From NCBI GenBank assembly GCA_005883445.1, contig VAZL01000232.1:1-10031 (forward strand): a stretch of 10,031 nucleotides of DNA, given 5' to 3'. The stretch comes from Alphaproteobacteria bacterium. GTDB lineage: Bacteria > Pseudomonadota > Alphaproteobacteria > Rhizobiales > Xanthobacteraceae. The translations under genes and the position numbers were made by a program. Positions 1 to 6,048 of the stretch are shown piece after piece; within the stretch, counting starts at the first letter, position 1, and each line of letters begins with the position of its first letter. The notes below the pieces were generated by a model. It was not told the DNA's origin and ran no database searches. It saw nothing but the letters and a program-made list of their open reading frames with translations.

Positions 1-541
1 CAACCGACTTGAACAACTCCGCCCCGAGATGGGGGGCGCTGCCGATGCCGATGGAGGCGTAATTGAGTTCGCCGGGTTTTTGGTGTGCGAGCGCGACGAG
101 CTCTTGGACATTTCGCGCCGGAAGCGAGTGCCCCACGAGCAAAACCTGATAGCCCATCGCCAGCATCGACACCGGCGCAAAATCGCGTTTCCAGTCGTAG
201 GGCACGCGTTTGTACAGCGTCGCGGCGATCGTCAGCGGCCCGTCGGTCGCGAGATAAAGCGTATAGCCGTCTGCCTCCGAGCGCGCTGCAAACTCGGTCC
301 CGATCAGCCCGCCAGCGCCCGGCCGATTGTCGACCACGACCTGTTGTCCCCAGATACCGGCGAGCTTGTTGCCGAGAAGACGCGCCAGCAGGTCGCCGCT
401 GCCCCCGGCCGCATAGGGCACGACGAAGCGGACCGGCCGTGAGGGAAAATCCTGCGCCGCCGCACCCCCGAGTGGCGCAAGCGCCGAGATCAGCGCGAAG
501 ATCAGCGCGACGATCAGCGCACGAACGCGGACGGCTCGCAT
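1..541 (-). CDS. TctC/Bug-family periplasmic solute-binding receptor, C-terminal part missing
   Basis: This is an extracytoplasmic receptor of the tripartite tricarboxylate transporter (Bug) family, which binds small carboxylates or similar solutes in the periplasm. The ATG at 541 opens a frame that stays open to the left window edge, giving 180 residues of a family that usually has about 320. Residues 1-29 form a signal peptide: an Arg-rich start (MRAVRVR), a hydrophobic core and an AAA-Q cleavage site. The mature start DFPSRPVRFVVPYAAGG is the typical first strand and ligand loop, and PGAGGLIGTEFA near residues 75-86 is the second family signature. A GGGGAGA ribosome site lies 8 bases before the ATG. 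It begins 28 bp after the racemase-like gene on the same strand, so the two are probably co-transcribed. No TctA or TctB membrane genes are visible, as is common for orphan Bug receptors. The ligand cannot be read from sequence. Confidence 0.9.
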   Translation of the reverse strand, partial: MRAVRVRALIVALIFALISALAPLGGAAAQDFPSRPVRFVVPYAAGGSGDLLARLLGNKLAGIWGQQVVVDNRPGAGGLIGTEFAARSEADGYTLYLATDGPLTIAATLYKRVPYDWKRDFAPVSMLAMGYQVLLVGHSLPARNVQELVALAHQKPGELNYASIGIGSAPHLGAELFKSV

Positions 542-569
542 TGCTCTGTCTCCCCGGGAGAGAATGCGT

Positions 570-1352
570 TCATGCGCGCGCCGCGGCCGCCGTGATTGCC
601 GGCGCCGCGTTGCCGCTCAGGCTGAGCATCAGCCGGCCGTGACCTTCGATGCGGTCGGTAATGCCGAGGGAGCGAAACGCCTCCCAGTAGTCGGCGTGCG
701 CGCCCGTCACCACCGGCATGCCGAGTTCGTCTTCGATCAGCGGCGCGGCATCGGCCCCCGACCACTGATTGCACGGGATATAGACGCCGTCCGCCGACGG
801 GGCTGAGGCCAAAATGCGCTTGGTGGTCGCGAAAATCTGCGCGGGCGTGACGTCCTGCAGGCGTTTGAAGACGACATCCATGGCGTGCTCGGCGACGACG
901 CGGAATCCGCTCGCGGCGAGGAAGGAAAGCGCGGATTGGTGCAACTCCTGCGGATAGGGCGTCACCACCGCGACGTTGCGAATCCCGAGATGCGCCAGCG
1001 CGCGGATCGCGGACCGGATGCTGGTGGTGGCGGGAAGTCCCGTCGCGTCCTCGATCTGCTTCACGAGCTCGTCCTCGAACCCCTTGCCGCGCGTGGTCAC
1101 CACCGGCATTCCGGTGTGAATGATGTAGTCCACGTGGCGCGATGCGAGATATCGGACCGCGCTCACGATCGGATCGAGCACGTGCTGTTGGAAGTTCTCG
1201 CGGCTCCAATGCTCGATGTTGGAGGTGGTGGCGCACATCGATACGCCATCGGGAGCCAGCCGATAGAAATCGTAGGCGGCGGTTTCGATCACGGTCGGGC
1301 TCAGCAAGCCGATGCGCTTGCGCCAGCCAAAGGGGCGATTGGGGTTGCTCAT
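570..1352 (-). CDS. Arylmalonate decarboxylase / maleate isomerase-like enzyme (Asp/Glu racemase fold)
   Basis: This 260-residue cytoplasmic enzyme has the Asp/Glu racemase fold of the maleate cis-trans isomerase and arylmalonate decarboxylase (AMDase) branch. Recognisable parts are the start IGLLSPTVIE (residues 14-23), the first half-site HTGMPVVTTRG (79-89), the strand RNVAVVTPYPQE (125-136) and the second half-site GVYIPCNQWSG (189-199). Maleate isomerases and racemases use two cysteines. Here the first half-site has Thr80-Gly81 and only the second has one, Cys194. That matches the AMDase arrangement (Gly74/Cys188 in the Bordetella enzyme, from memory), so a decarboxylase or related one-cysteine chemistry is favoured over racemisation. 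It lies 70 bp after mutA and 28 bp before the receptor gene on the same strand, which suggests the pair imports and processes one organic acid. The ATG at 1352 has a weak GGAA site upstream. Family is confident; the substrate is unknown. Confidence 0.82.
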   Translation of the reverse strand: MSNPNRPFGWRKRIGLLSPTVIETAAYDFYRLAPDGVSMCATTSNIEHWSRENFQQHVLDPIVSAVRYLASRHVDYIIHTGMPVVTTRGKGFEDELVKQIEDATGLPATTSIRSAIRALAHLGIRNVAVVTPYPQELHQSALSFLAASGFRVVAEHAMDVVFKRLQDVTPAQIFATTKRILASAPSADGVYIPCNQWSGADAAPLIEDELGMPVVTGAHADYWEAFRSLGITDRIEGHGRLMLSLSGNAAPAITAAAARA

Positions 1353-1422
1353 CGTTTAATTCCGGTGATGACCAGTTGGAGCGGCATAGGCGCAGCTCAA
1401 TGGCAGTCTGATGGCTTTGCCG

Positions 1423-3288
1423 TCAGCTGGCAATGAGACCCTGGGCCGCCCCTAGCGCGGCGAGCGCATCGCAACCGGCGAAAACGAAAGCGGAAACGCC
1501 GGCTTGCGTGAGCTCGCTCTCCAGCGCGCCGGGCCGGCCGGCGAGCCAAACCAAGGCGCCCGCGCGGCGCAAAGCGTGCGTGGCCGCTAGCGCCTCGCGT
1601 GCATAGACCTCCTCCGACGAGCACAGGCAGGCGAGCTTGGCGCCCGAGGCTTTGAACGCCTCGATCATCGCGTCGCGGGTGGCGAAGCCGTCGTTGCCGG
1701 CCGCCTCGATGCCGCCGGCGGCGAAGAAATTCTTGGCGAAGGTCGCCCGCGCGGTGAAGTCGGCGGGCGTGCCGAGATTGGCGAGGAAGATTTTCGGACG
1801 CGTGCCGGTGCGCGCGCACATCCGATCGGAAGCGTCGCGAAGCGCTTCGAACGGCTCGGCGAGGCGAATGCGCGGCAACGGTTCGAACGCCAACGCGGAG
1901 GGCGGTGGCAGCGTCACCGGCGCAACATCGAGTACCGATACCGGCGTTTCCGCAAGGTCGGGGAAATCGCTGGTGCCGGTGAACGCATCCTTGCGTCGGG
2001 CCACGGCGGCCTGGCGCTCGGCGCGCACGGCCGCGACTTTTTGCTGAATCATGCCTTGTTCGAGCGCGGCCCACGCGCCGCCCGCCCGCTCGATCTCCTG
2101 GAACTGGGTCCAGGCCGCGCGGCAGAGCTGTTCGGTCATATCCTCGACGCCGCCGGCGCCGGCGGCGGGGTCGGTCACCCGCGCAAGGTTCGATTCTTCG
2201 AGCAGGACGAGCTGGGTGTTGCGGGCAATTCGTCGCGCGGAACGCTCGGGCAGGCCGAGCGCCATGGTGAACGGCAGCACGGTTATGGCGTCGGCGCCGC
2301 CGAGGCCGGCGGCGACGACCGCGATGGTCGCGCGCAACATGTTCACGTATGGGTCGCGCTTCGTCATCATCCGCCAAGCGGTCTCGGCCGTGACGAGCGG
2401 CGGGGCGGGCGCGAGCTTGCAGGCGTCCTCGACGCGCGCCCACAACATCCGCAGCGCCCGGAACTTGGCGATGGTCAGGAACTGGTCGACATCGGCGGCA
2501 AGGCGGAAATGAATCATGTTGCGCGCGGCATCGAGCGCAATCCCGCCCGCTTCCAGCGCGCGCAGATATGCAACCGCCACCGCCAGCGCGTACGCCAATT
2601 CCTGCGCTTCCGAGCCGCCGGCATTGTGGATCGCCCGGCCGTCAACCGCTGCGAACGGCCCGCGAAAGCCCTGCGCCGCCAAATCGGAAATGGCGGCGTT
2701 GAGGATCGGCACGAGACCGCTCCACGGCAGCGGGCTTGCGCCGCCGACCGCCGCGGCACCGATCGGGTCGAAGCCGAACCGGATGTGGGTGGCGGCGGGA
2801 ACGACGCCGCGGCGCTCGACCAGCGCCGCGAGCGCGCGTCCCGCCTCCTGCATGTGCGGACCGAGGTCGAGGTCGAGCGCAATGCCGGCGTCGAGGTGAA
2901 TGCCCTCGAGCGCCCGCGCGATCGCCGCCTCGCTCGCTGCGAGACCGTAGCCGTACGCGCCGGTCGCTCCGGCGAAGATCACGGAGAGGCCGGTCGCACC
3001 GTTTTCGAGGTCGTGCAGCGCCTCGGCATTGGCCGCGCCCGGATCGGGATGATCGACGCGTTGCATGACCGACCAGGGCGCAGCCGGCGCGCGGGAGGCA
3101 ATCGGTCGGGCCTGCGCCCTTCGCCCGTAGAGCGGTTCGATCGTCAGCCCGTCATAGGTCTTGGCGACGAGCCGTTTGTCGAACGGCGCGCCCTTGAGCA
3201 CGTCCGCCACCAGCCGGCGCCATTGTTCGCGCGTGGCGGCGGGAAACTCGGCAGCAAGGGGAAGGTCGTTGGCAGAGGGGTCCGGCAT
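1423..3288 (-). CDS. mutA: Methylmalonyl-CoA mutase small (beta) subunit
   Basis: This is the non-catalytic subunit of the B12-dependent heterodimer that interconverts methylmalonyl-CoA and succinyl-CoA in propionate-type metabolism. The 621-residue length is normal for the small subunit. Residues 1-450 carry the TIM-barrel domain, with HNAGGSEAQELA in the middle and the run TMALGLPERSARRIARNTQ followed by LLEESNL and DPAAGAGGVEDMTEQL typical of the family. From about residue 498 a degenerate B12-binding-like domain follows. Where the catalytic subunit has DxHxxG with the cobalt-ligating His, this protein reads ANLGTPADF, with no His, as expected for MutA. I chose ATG 3288. The frame is open back to 3450, but the extra 54 residues look non-coding and overlap the end of folK. 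No clear ribosome site is seen. A 158-bp gap after folK may hold its own promoter. Unusually, mutB does not follow it; the next gene is the racemase-like enzyme. Confidence 0.9.
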   Translation of the reverse strand: MPDPSANDLPLAAEFPAATREQWRRLVADVLKGAPFDKRLVAKTYDGLTIEPLYGRRAQARPIASRAPAAPWSVMQRVDHPDPGAANAEALHDLENGATGLSVIFAGATGAYGYGLAASEAAIARALEGIHLDAGIALDLDLGPHMQEAGRALAALVERRGVVPAATHIRFGFDPIGAAAVGGASPLPWSGLVPILNAAISDLAAQGFRGPFAAVDGRAIHNAGGSEAQELAYALAVAVAYLRALEAGGIALDAARNMIHFRLAADVDQFLTIAKFRALRMLWARVEDACKLAPAPPLVTAETAWRMMTKRDPYVNMLRATIAVVAAGLGGADAITVLPFTMALGLPERSARRIARNTQLVLLEESNLARVTDPAAGAGGVEDMTEQLCRAAWTQFQEIERAGGAWAALEQGMIQQKVAAVRAERQAAVARRKDAFTGTSDFPDLAETPVSVLDVAPVTLPPPSALAFEPLPRIRLAEPFEALRDASDRMCARTGTRPKIFLANLGTPADFTARATFAKNFFAAGGIEAAGNDGFATRDAMIEAFKASGAKLACLCSSEEVYAREALAATHALRRAGALVWLAGRPGALESELTQAGVSAFVFAGCDALAALGAAQGLIAS

Positions 3289-3446
3289 GGTCACAAAATG
3301 CCACGCTGCTGGTGGCGGGCCAACTACAAGCCGCTTGCTCGACCGCGATCTGTACGCAAACGGGCGTCCAGCGAACTGGGGTGGATATTGGGCCGTGCCT
3401 TGTCGCATCGCGGCGACGGGGGAGGACGGCCGAGGGCGGCCGGCGA

Positions 3447-3938
3447 TCATGGGCGTGGTGGCAGCTTCTCGACACCGCTTGCGTCCACCTGCGCAAGTGC
3501 ATCGCGCACACGCCGGCCGGCGATCAGCCGGTCCGGTGCGATCTCCGCCAGCGGCGCTAACACGAATGCTCGCCCAAAAAGCTGCGGGTGTGGCAACGTG
3601 AGGTCCGGCTCTTGCACAACGAGATCGTCATAGGCGACGAGGTCGATATCGACCGGACGCGGCCCCCAGCGGCGTTCCTTGCTGCGCTCGCGTCCGAGCG
3701 CGCGCTCGACCGCTTGCGCCCGCGCCAAGAGCGCGCGCGGCGTCAGACTGGTTTCGACCGCGACGCAGAGATTGACGAACGGCGACTGGTCTTCGACCCC
3801 CCAAGGCGCGGTGCGGTAGTCCGATGAGCGGGCGAGAAGGCGCACTTTTTCGCCGTCGCAAAACGCGGCGATCGCGCGATCGAGCGTGTCGCGCGCGTCT
3901 CCGATGTTGCCGCCGAGCGCGACGAGGGCTTCAGCCAC
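3447..3938 (-). CDS. folK: 2-amino-4-hydroxy-6-hydroxymethyldihydropteridine pyrophosphokinase (HPPK)
   Basis: HPPK transfers pyrophosphate from ATP to 6-hydroxymethyl-7,8-dihydropterin, the step just before dihydropteroate synthase in folate synthesis. The 163-residue protein opens with ALVALGGNIGDARDTL (residues 4-19), has RSSDYRTAPWG and FVNLCVAVET in the pterin-binding part, and RRWGPRPVDIDLVAYDD around residues 89-105. The two Asp of DID (97 and 99) are the magnesium ligands. LPHPQLFGRAFVLAPLAEI (115-133) is the conserved C-terminal block. I chose the GTG at 3938, giving the usual N-terminus (MAEALVALGG) and an 8-bp overlap with the end of folB. An upstream TTG at 3980 would add 14 unlikely residues. 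It is the last gene of the coupled folP-folB-folK set. The enzyme looks intact, with only the start codon uncertain. Confidence 0.92.
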   Translation of the reverse strand: MAEALVALGGNIGDARDTLDRAIAAFCDGEKVRLLARSSDYRTAPWGVEDQSPFVNLCVAVETSLTPRALLARAQAVERALGRERSKERRWGPRPVDIDLVAYDDLVVQEPDLTLPHPQLFGRAFVLAPLAEIAPDRLIAGRRVRDALAQVDASGVEKLPPRP

Positions 3939-4305
3939 GGCCTTGGCGATCGCGTACGATGGTGACCCCGACGCCGGCAAAGGTCGCTGCGATCGGCGCG
4001 TGCGGCTTGTGCACGGTGACCCGCACCCGCAAGACCTGTGGGAACCGATCGAGGATGGCCTGCGCGACCGCGCCGGCCGCGGCTTCGACCAGCCGATAGC
4101 GACGGGCGCAAAACGCCTGGCTCGCGACCTCGACGACCTGGTCGTAGCCCACCGTATGCGCGAGCTTGTCGGAGCGCGAAGCCGCGGCGAGGTCGATGTC
4201 GAGCACGAGGTCGAGGTTGAAGGTTTGCCCGACCTTGGCCTCGTGCTGCATCACGCCGTGATAAGCGTGCAGCGCAAGCCCAGTGACGAAGACGGCATCG
4301 GTCAT
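3931..4305 (-). CDS. folB: Dihydroneopterin aldolase
   Basis: FolB cleaves 7,8-dihydroneopterin to 6-hydroxymethyl-7,8-dihydropterin and glycolaldehyde, supplying the HPPK substrate. The 124-residue protein has the normal length and pattern: the start VFVTGLALHAYHGVM, Glu22 in HEAKVGQTF (pterin-anchoring Glu), DKLAHTVGYDQV with Tyr54, LVEAAAGAVAQAIL, and VTVHKPHAPI with the catalytic Lys100. These positions coincide with the Glu22, Tyr54 and Lys100 of characterised aldolases, as I recall them. Its ATG overlaps the folP stop in an ATGA of 4 bp (4302-4305), and its own stop overlaps folK, so the genes are translationally coupled. The coupling matters because the upstream folP frame is broken: ribosomes on the 5' part of folP stop at 4538, about 230 bases before this start, so folB translation may be reduced. 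Confidence 0.93.
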   Translation of the reverse strand: MTDAVFVTGLALHAYHGVMQHEAKVGQTFNLDLVLDIDLAAASRSDKLAHTVGYDQVVEVASQAFCARRYRLVEAAAGAVAQAILDRFPQVLRVRVTVHKPHAPIAATFAGVGVTIVRDRQGRG

Positions 4306-5071
4306 CGGGCGCTCCCGATGGCCGCGGCGACGCGCAGCGCCTGCACGGTCTCGGCGACGTCGTGGGTGCGGATGATCGCCGCTCCGCCTGCGACCGCGAG
4401 CAGATGGGCGGCGATCGATCCGCCCAGCCGTTGGTCCGGCGGGGCGGGGGATACGGTGTCGATGAAGCGCTTGCGCGAAGCGCCGACGAGAAGCGGAAGC
4501 CCGAACGACTTGAGCTCGGGAAGGCGCGCGATGGCCGTCAGGCTCTGTTCCGGCGTCTTGCCGAAGCCGATGCCTGGGTCGAGCACGATGTTTTGCCGCG
4601 CAATGCCCGCGCGCGCCGCGATGTCGAGCGAGCGGGAGAACGGGCAAGCTCGCCATCGCGCTGCAGGCCCCAGACGTCGTTGACGATGGCGGCGCCGGCC
4701 GCGAGCGCCCAGGCCGCGACCTCGGCCTTCATGGTGTCGATAGAGACCGGAACGCCGAGCCCCACGACCGCGGGGAGGACCGGGCCAAGCCGTCGCATTT
4801 CCTCCGCGATCGGCACAGCCACGGCGCCGCCGTAGGGACGGGTGGATTCGGCGCCGATATCCAATAGGTCGGCACCCTCGGCGATCATCCGCCGTGCCTG
4901 GTCGATCGCGTCCACGGGATCGAGAAAACGGCCGCCGTCGGAGAAGGAGTCGGGGGTGACATTGAGCACGCCCATCACGATCGGCCGGCCGAGCGCGAGC
5001 AGGCGGGCGAGCCGATCCGGCGATTTTTTCTCACTGCGGGCGGAACCGGCAACTGGGCGCACCAGCGTCAT
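4302..5071 (-). pseudogene. folP: Dihydropteroate synthase, broken by an out-of-frame internal deletion
   Basis: Dihydropteroate synthase joins hydroxymethyldihydropterin pyrophosphate with p-aminobenzoate. From ATG 5071 the frame reads a normal N-terminal half: GRPIVMGVLNVTPDSFSDGG (residues 28-47), DIGAESTRPYGG (71-82), VPVSIDTMK (107-115) and the NDVWGLQRD strand beginning with Asn131 (codon at 4681). Near 4640-4650 homology jumps to another frame, which continues FSRSLDIAARAGIARQNIVL, then LDPGIGFGKTPEQ, LVGASRKRF and RTHDVAETVQ, ending at 4302. The first frame instead runs into nonsense and stops at 4538. From the Asn codon to the Asp codon of LDPG (4580) is 101 bases, not a multiple of three. 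In E. coli these residues are Asn115 and Asp185, 210 bases apart. About 30-36 residues around the central strand are therefore gone as well as the frame. All other ligand motifs are present. Either the gene is dead here or the assembly has an error. Confidence 0.85.
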
Positions 5072-5134
5072 GGCCGTCGCTTTGCGCCGGTCGCGGGAGG
5101 GGTGTCAAGCGCCCAGACCGCTCGCAGGTCGCGT

Positions 5135-5545
5135 CTATCGATACGTAATTTTCTGGGGCAGCTTCTGGGCGTGTTCAACCCAGCGCGTCACGAGCTTCTC
5201 CGAGGGAAGAAAGCGAACCAGCTTTCGCTTCTTGTTGGCCTCGGCCATGGCTTTGGCGAGGCGGGCGGGATTGCGATATCGCAGTTCTTTCACGGTCTCG
5301 ACGCCGACCGCGCACAACAGCCCGGCATATTCCCTGCCCATGCCCTTGATGCGCAGCTTGTCGGCGATATTGGCCCACCGCAGGAGCTTCTTCTCGTCGA
5401 GTTCGGTCTTGGCGGCGAGGAACTTGCGTCCTTTCGGACTTTTCGCGGCCTCGAGCAGCTTTTCCGTCGTTCTGATGCCAACAGATTTCAGCGCCTTGGC
5501 GTCATCCCCATCGATCTCTTCGATGGCGGTGATCGAGTAGGACAT
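5135..5545 (-). CDS. DUF4332 (helix-hairpin-helix-like) small protein
   Basis: This 136-residue, Lys-rich protein resembles the DUF4332 family, which has tandem helix-hairpin-helix-like units of unknown biochemical role. Two such units can be seen. The first is IDGDDAKALKSVGIRTTEKLLEA (about residues 11-33), followed by RKFLAAKTEL. The second is IADKLRIKGMGREYAGLLCAVGVETVKEL (about 61-89), followed by NPARLAKAMAEANKK. No signal peptide or membrane segment is present. The ATG at 5545 has a strong AGGAG site 6-7 bases upstream, which settles the start. It is the first gene of the minus-strand block, 63 bp before folP on the same strand, so it may share a transcript with the folate genes. A functional link is not evident. 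Similarity to helix-hairpin-helix proteins suggests nucleic-acid or protein binding, but I would not assign a function. Confidence 0.82.
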   Translation of the reverse strand: MSYSITAIEEIDGDDAKALKSVGIRTTEKLLEAAKSPKGRKFLAAKTELDEKKLLRWANIADKLRIKGMGREYAGLLCAVGVETVKELRYRNPARLAKAMAEANKKRKLVRFLPSEKLVTRWVEHAQKLPQKITYR

Positions 5546-5804
5546 AAAATTCTCCTCGCTCCTGACCAGCCGCCATCGCCATCAAACATGAGACGAACTG
5601 GCCGAGGCCGGCGACCGCGCCGACGACCTCGCCGATTGCGGGATGATGACAACAGCCTTTGCCGCGGCCGTGCGGTCGACGCCAACCGGAGCGACGAGAC
5701 GTCCGATGAGGTCGTCCATGTGCCTCTCACCAGCCCCGCGCTCTCGGCAGGTTGAAGATCATATTAGGCTTGCAAAACTTCAGAACACAAGCACTGACGA
5801 TAAA

Positions 5805-5814
5805 AGTCGCGACT
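5805..5814. repeat. Perfect 10-bp palindrome AGTCGCGACT
   Basis: The ten bases equal their own reverse complement. It lies in the low-GC part of the divergent intergenic region, about 240 bp before the HerA-like start. It could be a binding site for a dimeric regulator or a restriction-like chance palindrome. No function can be assigned from sequence. Confidence 0.6.
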
Positions 5815-5819
5815 CATTG

Positions 5820-5896
5820 TTGCATTCGAGCATCAGGGCATCGCATGTCCGTCGTTGCTCTGCACGACGGACGCTCGTGCGAGCGTATGGATGCAA
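5820..5896. repeat. Nested inverted repeats: two adjacent hairpins inside an outer 6-bp stem
   Basis: Three sets of complementary arms are visible. GTCCGTCGT (5847-5855) pairs with ACGACGGAC (5864-5872), nine perfect pairs around an 8-base loop. ACGCTCG (5871-5877) pairs with CGAGCGT (5880-5886), seven perfect pairs around TG, or six pairs around a GTGC tetraloop. The two share two bases. Outside them, TTGCAT (5820-5825) complements ATGCAA (5891-5896). No T-run follows, so this is not an intrinsic terminator. It could be a structured leader or small RNA, a cruciform, or operators. Confidence 0.65.
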
Positions 5897-6048
5897 ACGT
5901 TGTGATCACCCGATACAATGCGACAAGCTCCGTGATCGCACACGTTCGGTGATCGCCAAACCGAGCTTATTCCGTCGCAGCCGCGGCGGTTGAACCGCGC
6001 GCGCGGGAGAGCGACAATGGCGATGAGTTATCTGGAAGGAATTGTGCC

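Larger units (their letters stand above)
5546..6033. other. Divergent intergenic region, palindrome-rich, no convincing gene
   Basis: About 490 bases separate the DUF4332 gene (minus) from the HerA-like gene (plus). The half nearest DUF4332 (5546-5750) is GC-rich and shows nothing recognisable. From about 5750 to 5960 the base composition is noticeably less GC-rich than the genes on either side. This part holds the perfect palindrome AGTCGCGACT (5805-5814), two adjacent inverted repeats (5847-5886), GTGATCAC (5902-5909) and three GTGATC repeats. TACAAT at 5914-5919 is a good minus-10-like hexamer for the plus-strand gene, but I see no matching minus-35. Open frames here (for example plus 5752-5952 from a TTG, and plus 5643-5993) have no ribosome site and no recognisable protein features, so I do not call them genes. 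Confidence 0.6.

Noticed and set aside
1353..1422. tRNA or other RNA gene between mutA and the racemase-like gene
   Set aside because: At 70 bp it is too short for a full tRNA, and no cloverleaf arms were found; only an imperfect 7-base hairpin spans the mutA stop.
3289..3450. 54-residue N-terminal extension of MutA
   Set aside because: It has low-complexity Arg/Pro content and runs into the end of folK. The ATG at 3288 gives the usual family length.
2041..3633. 530-residue plus-strand open frame opposite mutA and folK
   Set aside because: It lies antisense to two clearly recognisable genes, is Arg/Gly-rich with no family motifs, and comes from the high GC content.
4302..4586. A separate small gene for the C-terminal DHPS fragment starting at the GTG at 4586
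   Set aside because: The homology continues upstream of 4586 in the same frame (SRSLDIAARAGIARQN), and the GTG encodes the Val before LDPG. It is therefore the second half of the broken folP, not an independent gene.
4640..4650. Programmed frameshift in folP
   Set aside because: A slip of one base would not restore the roughly 30-36 missing residues, and no slippery heptamer is seen at the junction.
5847..5872. Intrinsic terminator at the 9-bp hairpin
   Set aside because: No T-run follows on either strand, and no gene ends nearby.
5752..5952. 66-residue plus-strand frame in the intergenic region
   Set aside because: It starts at TTG without a ribosome site, overlaps the inverted repeats, and has no recognisable protein features.
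5643..5993. 116-residue Arg/Ser-rich plus-strand frame in the intergenic region
   Set aside because: Its composition is typical of random GC-rich frames, it has no ribosome site, and it spans the hairpins.
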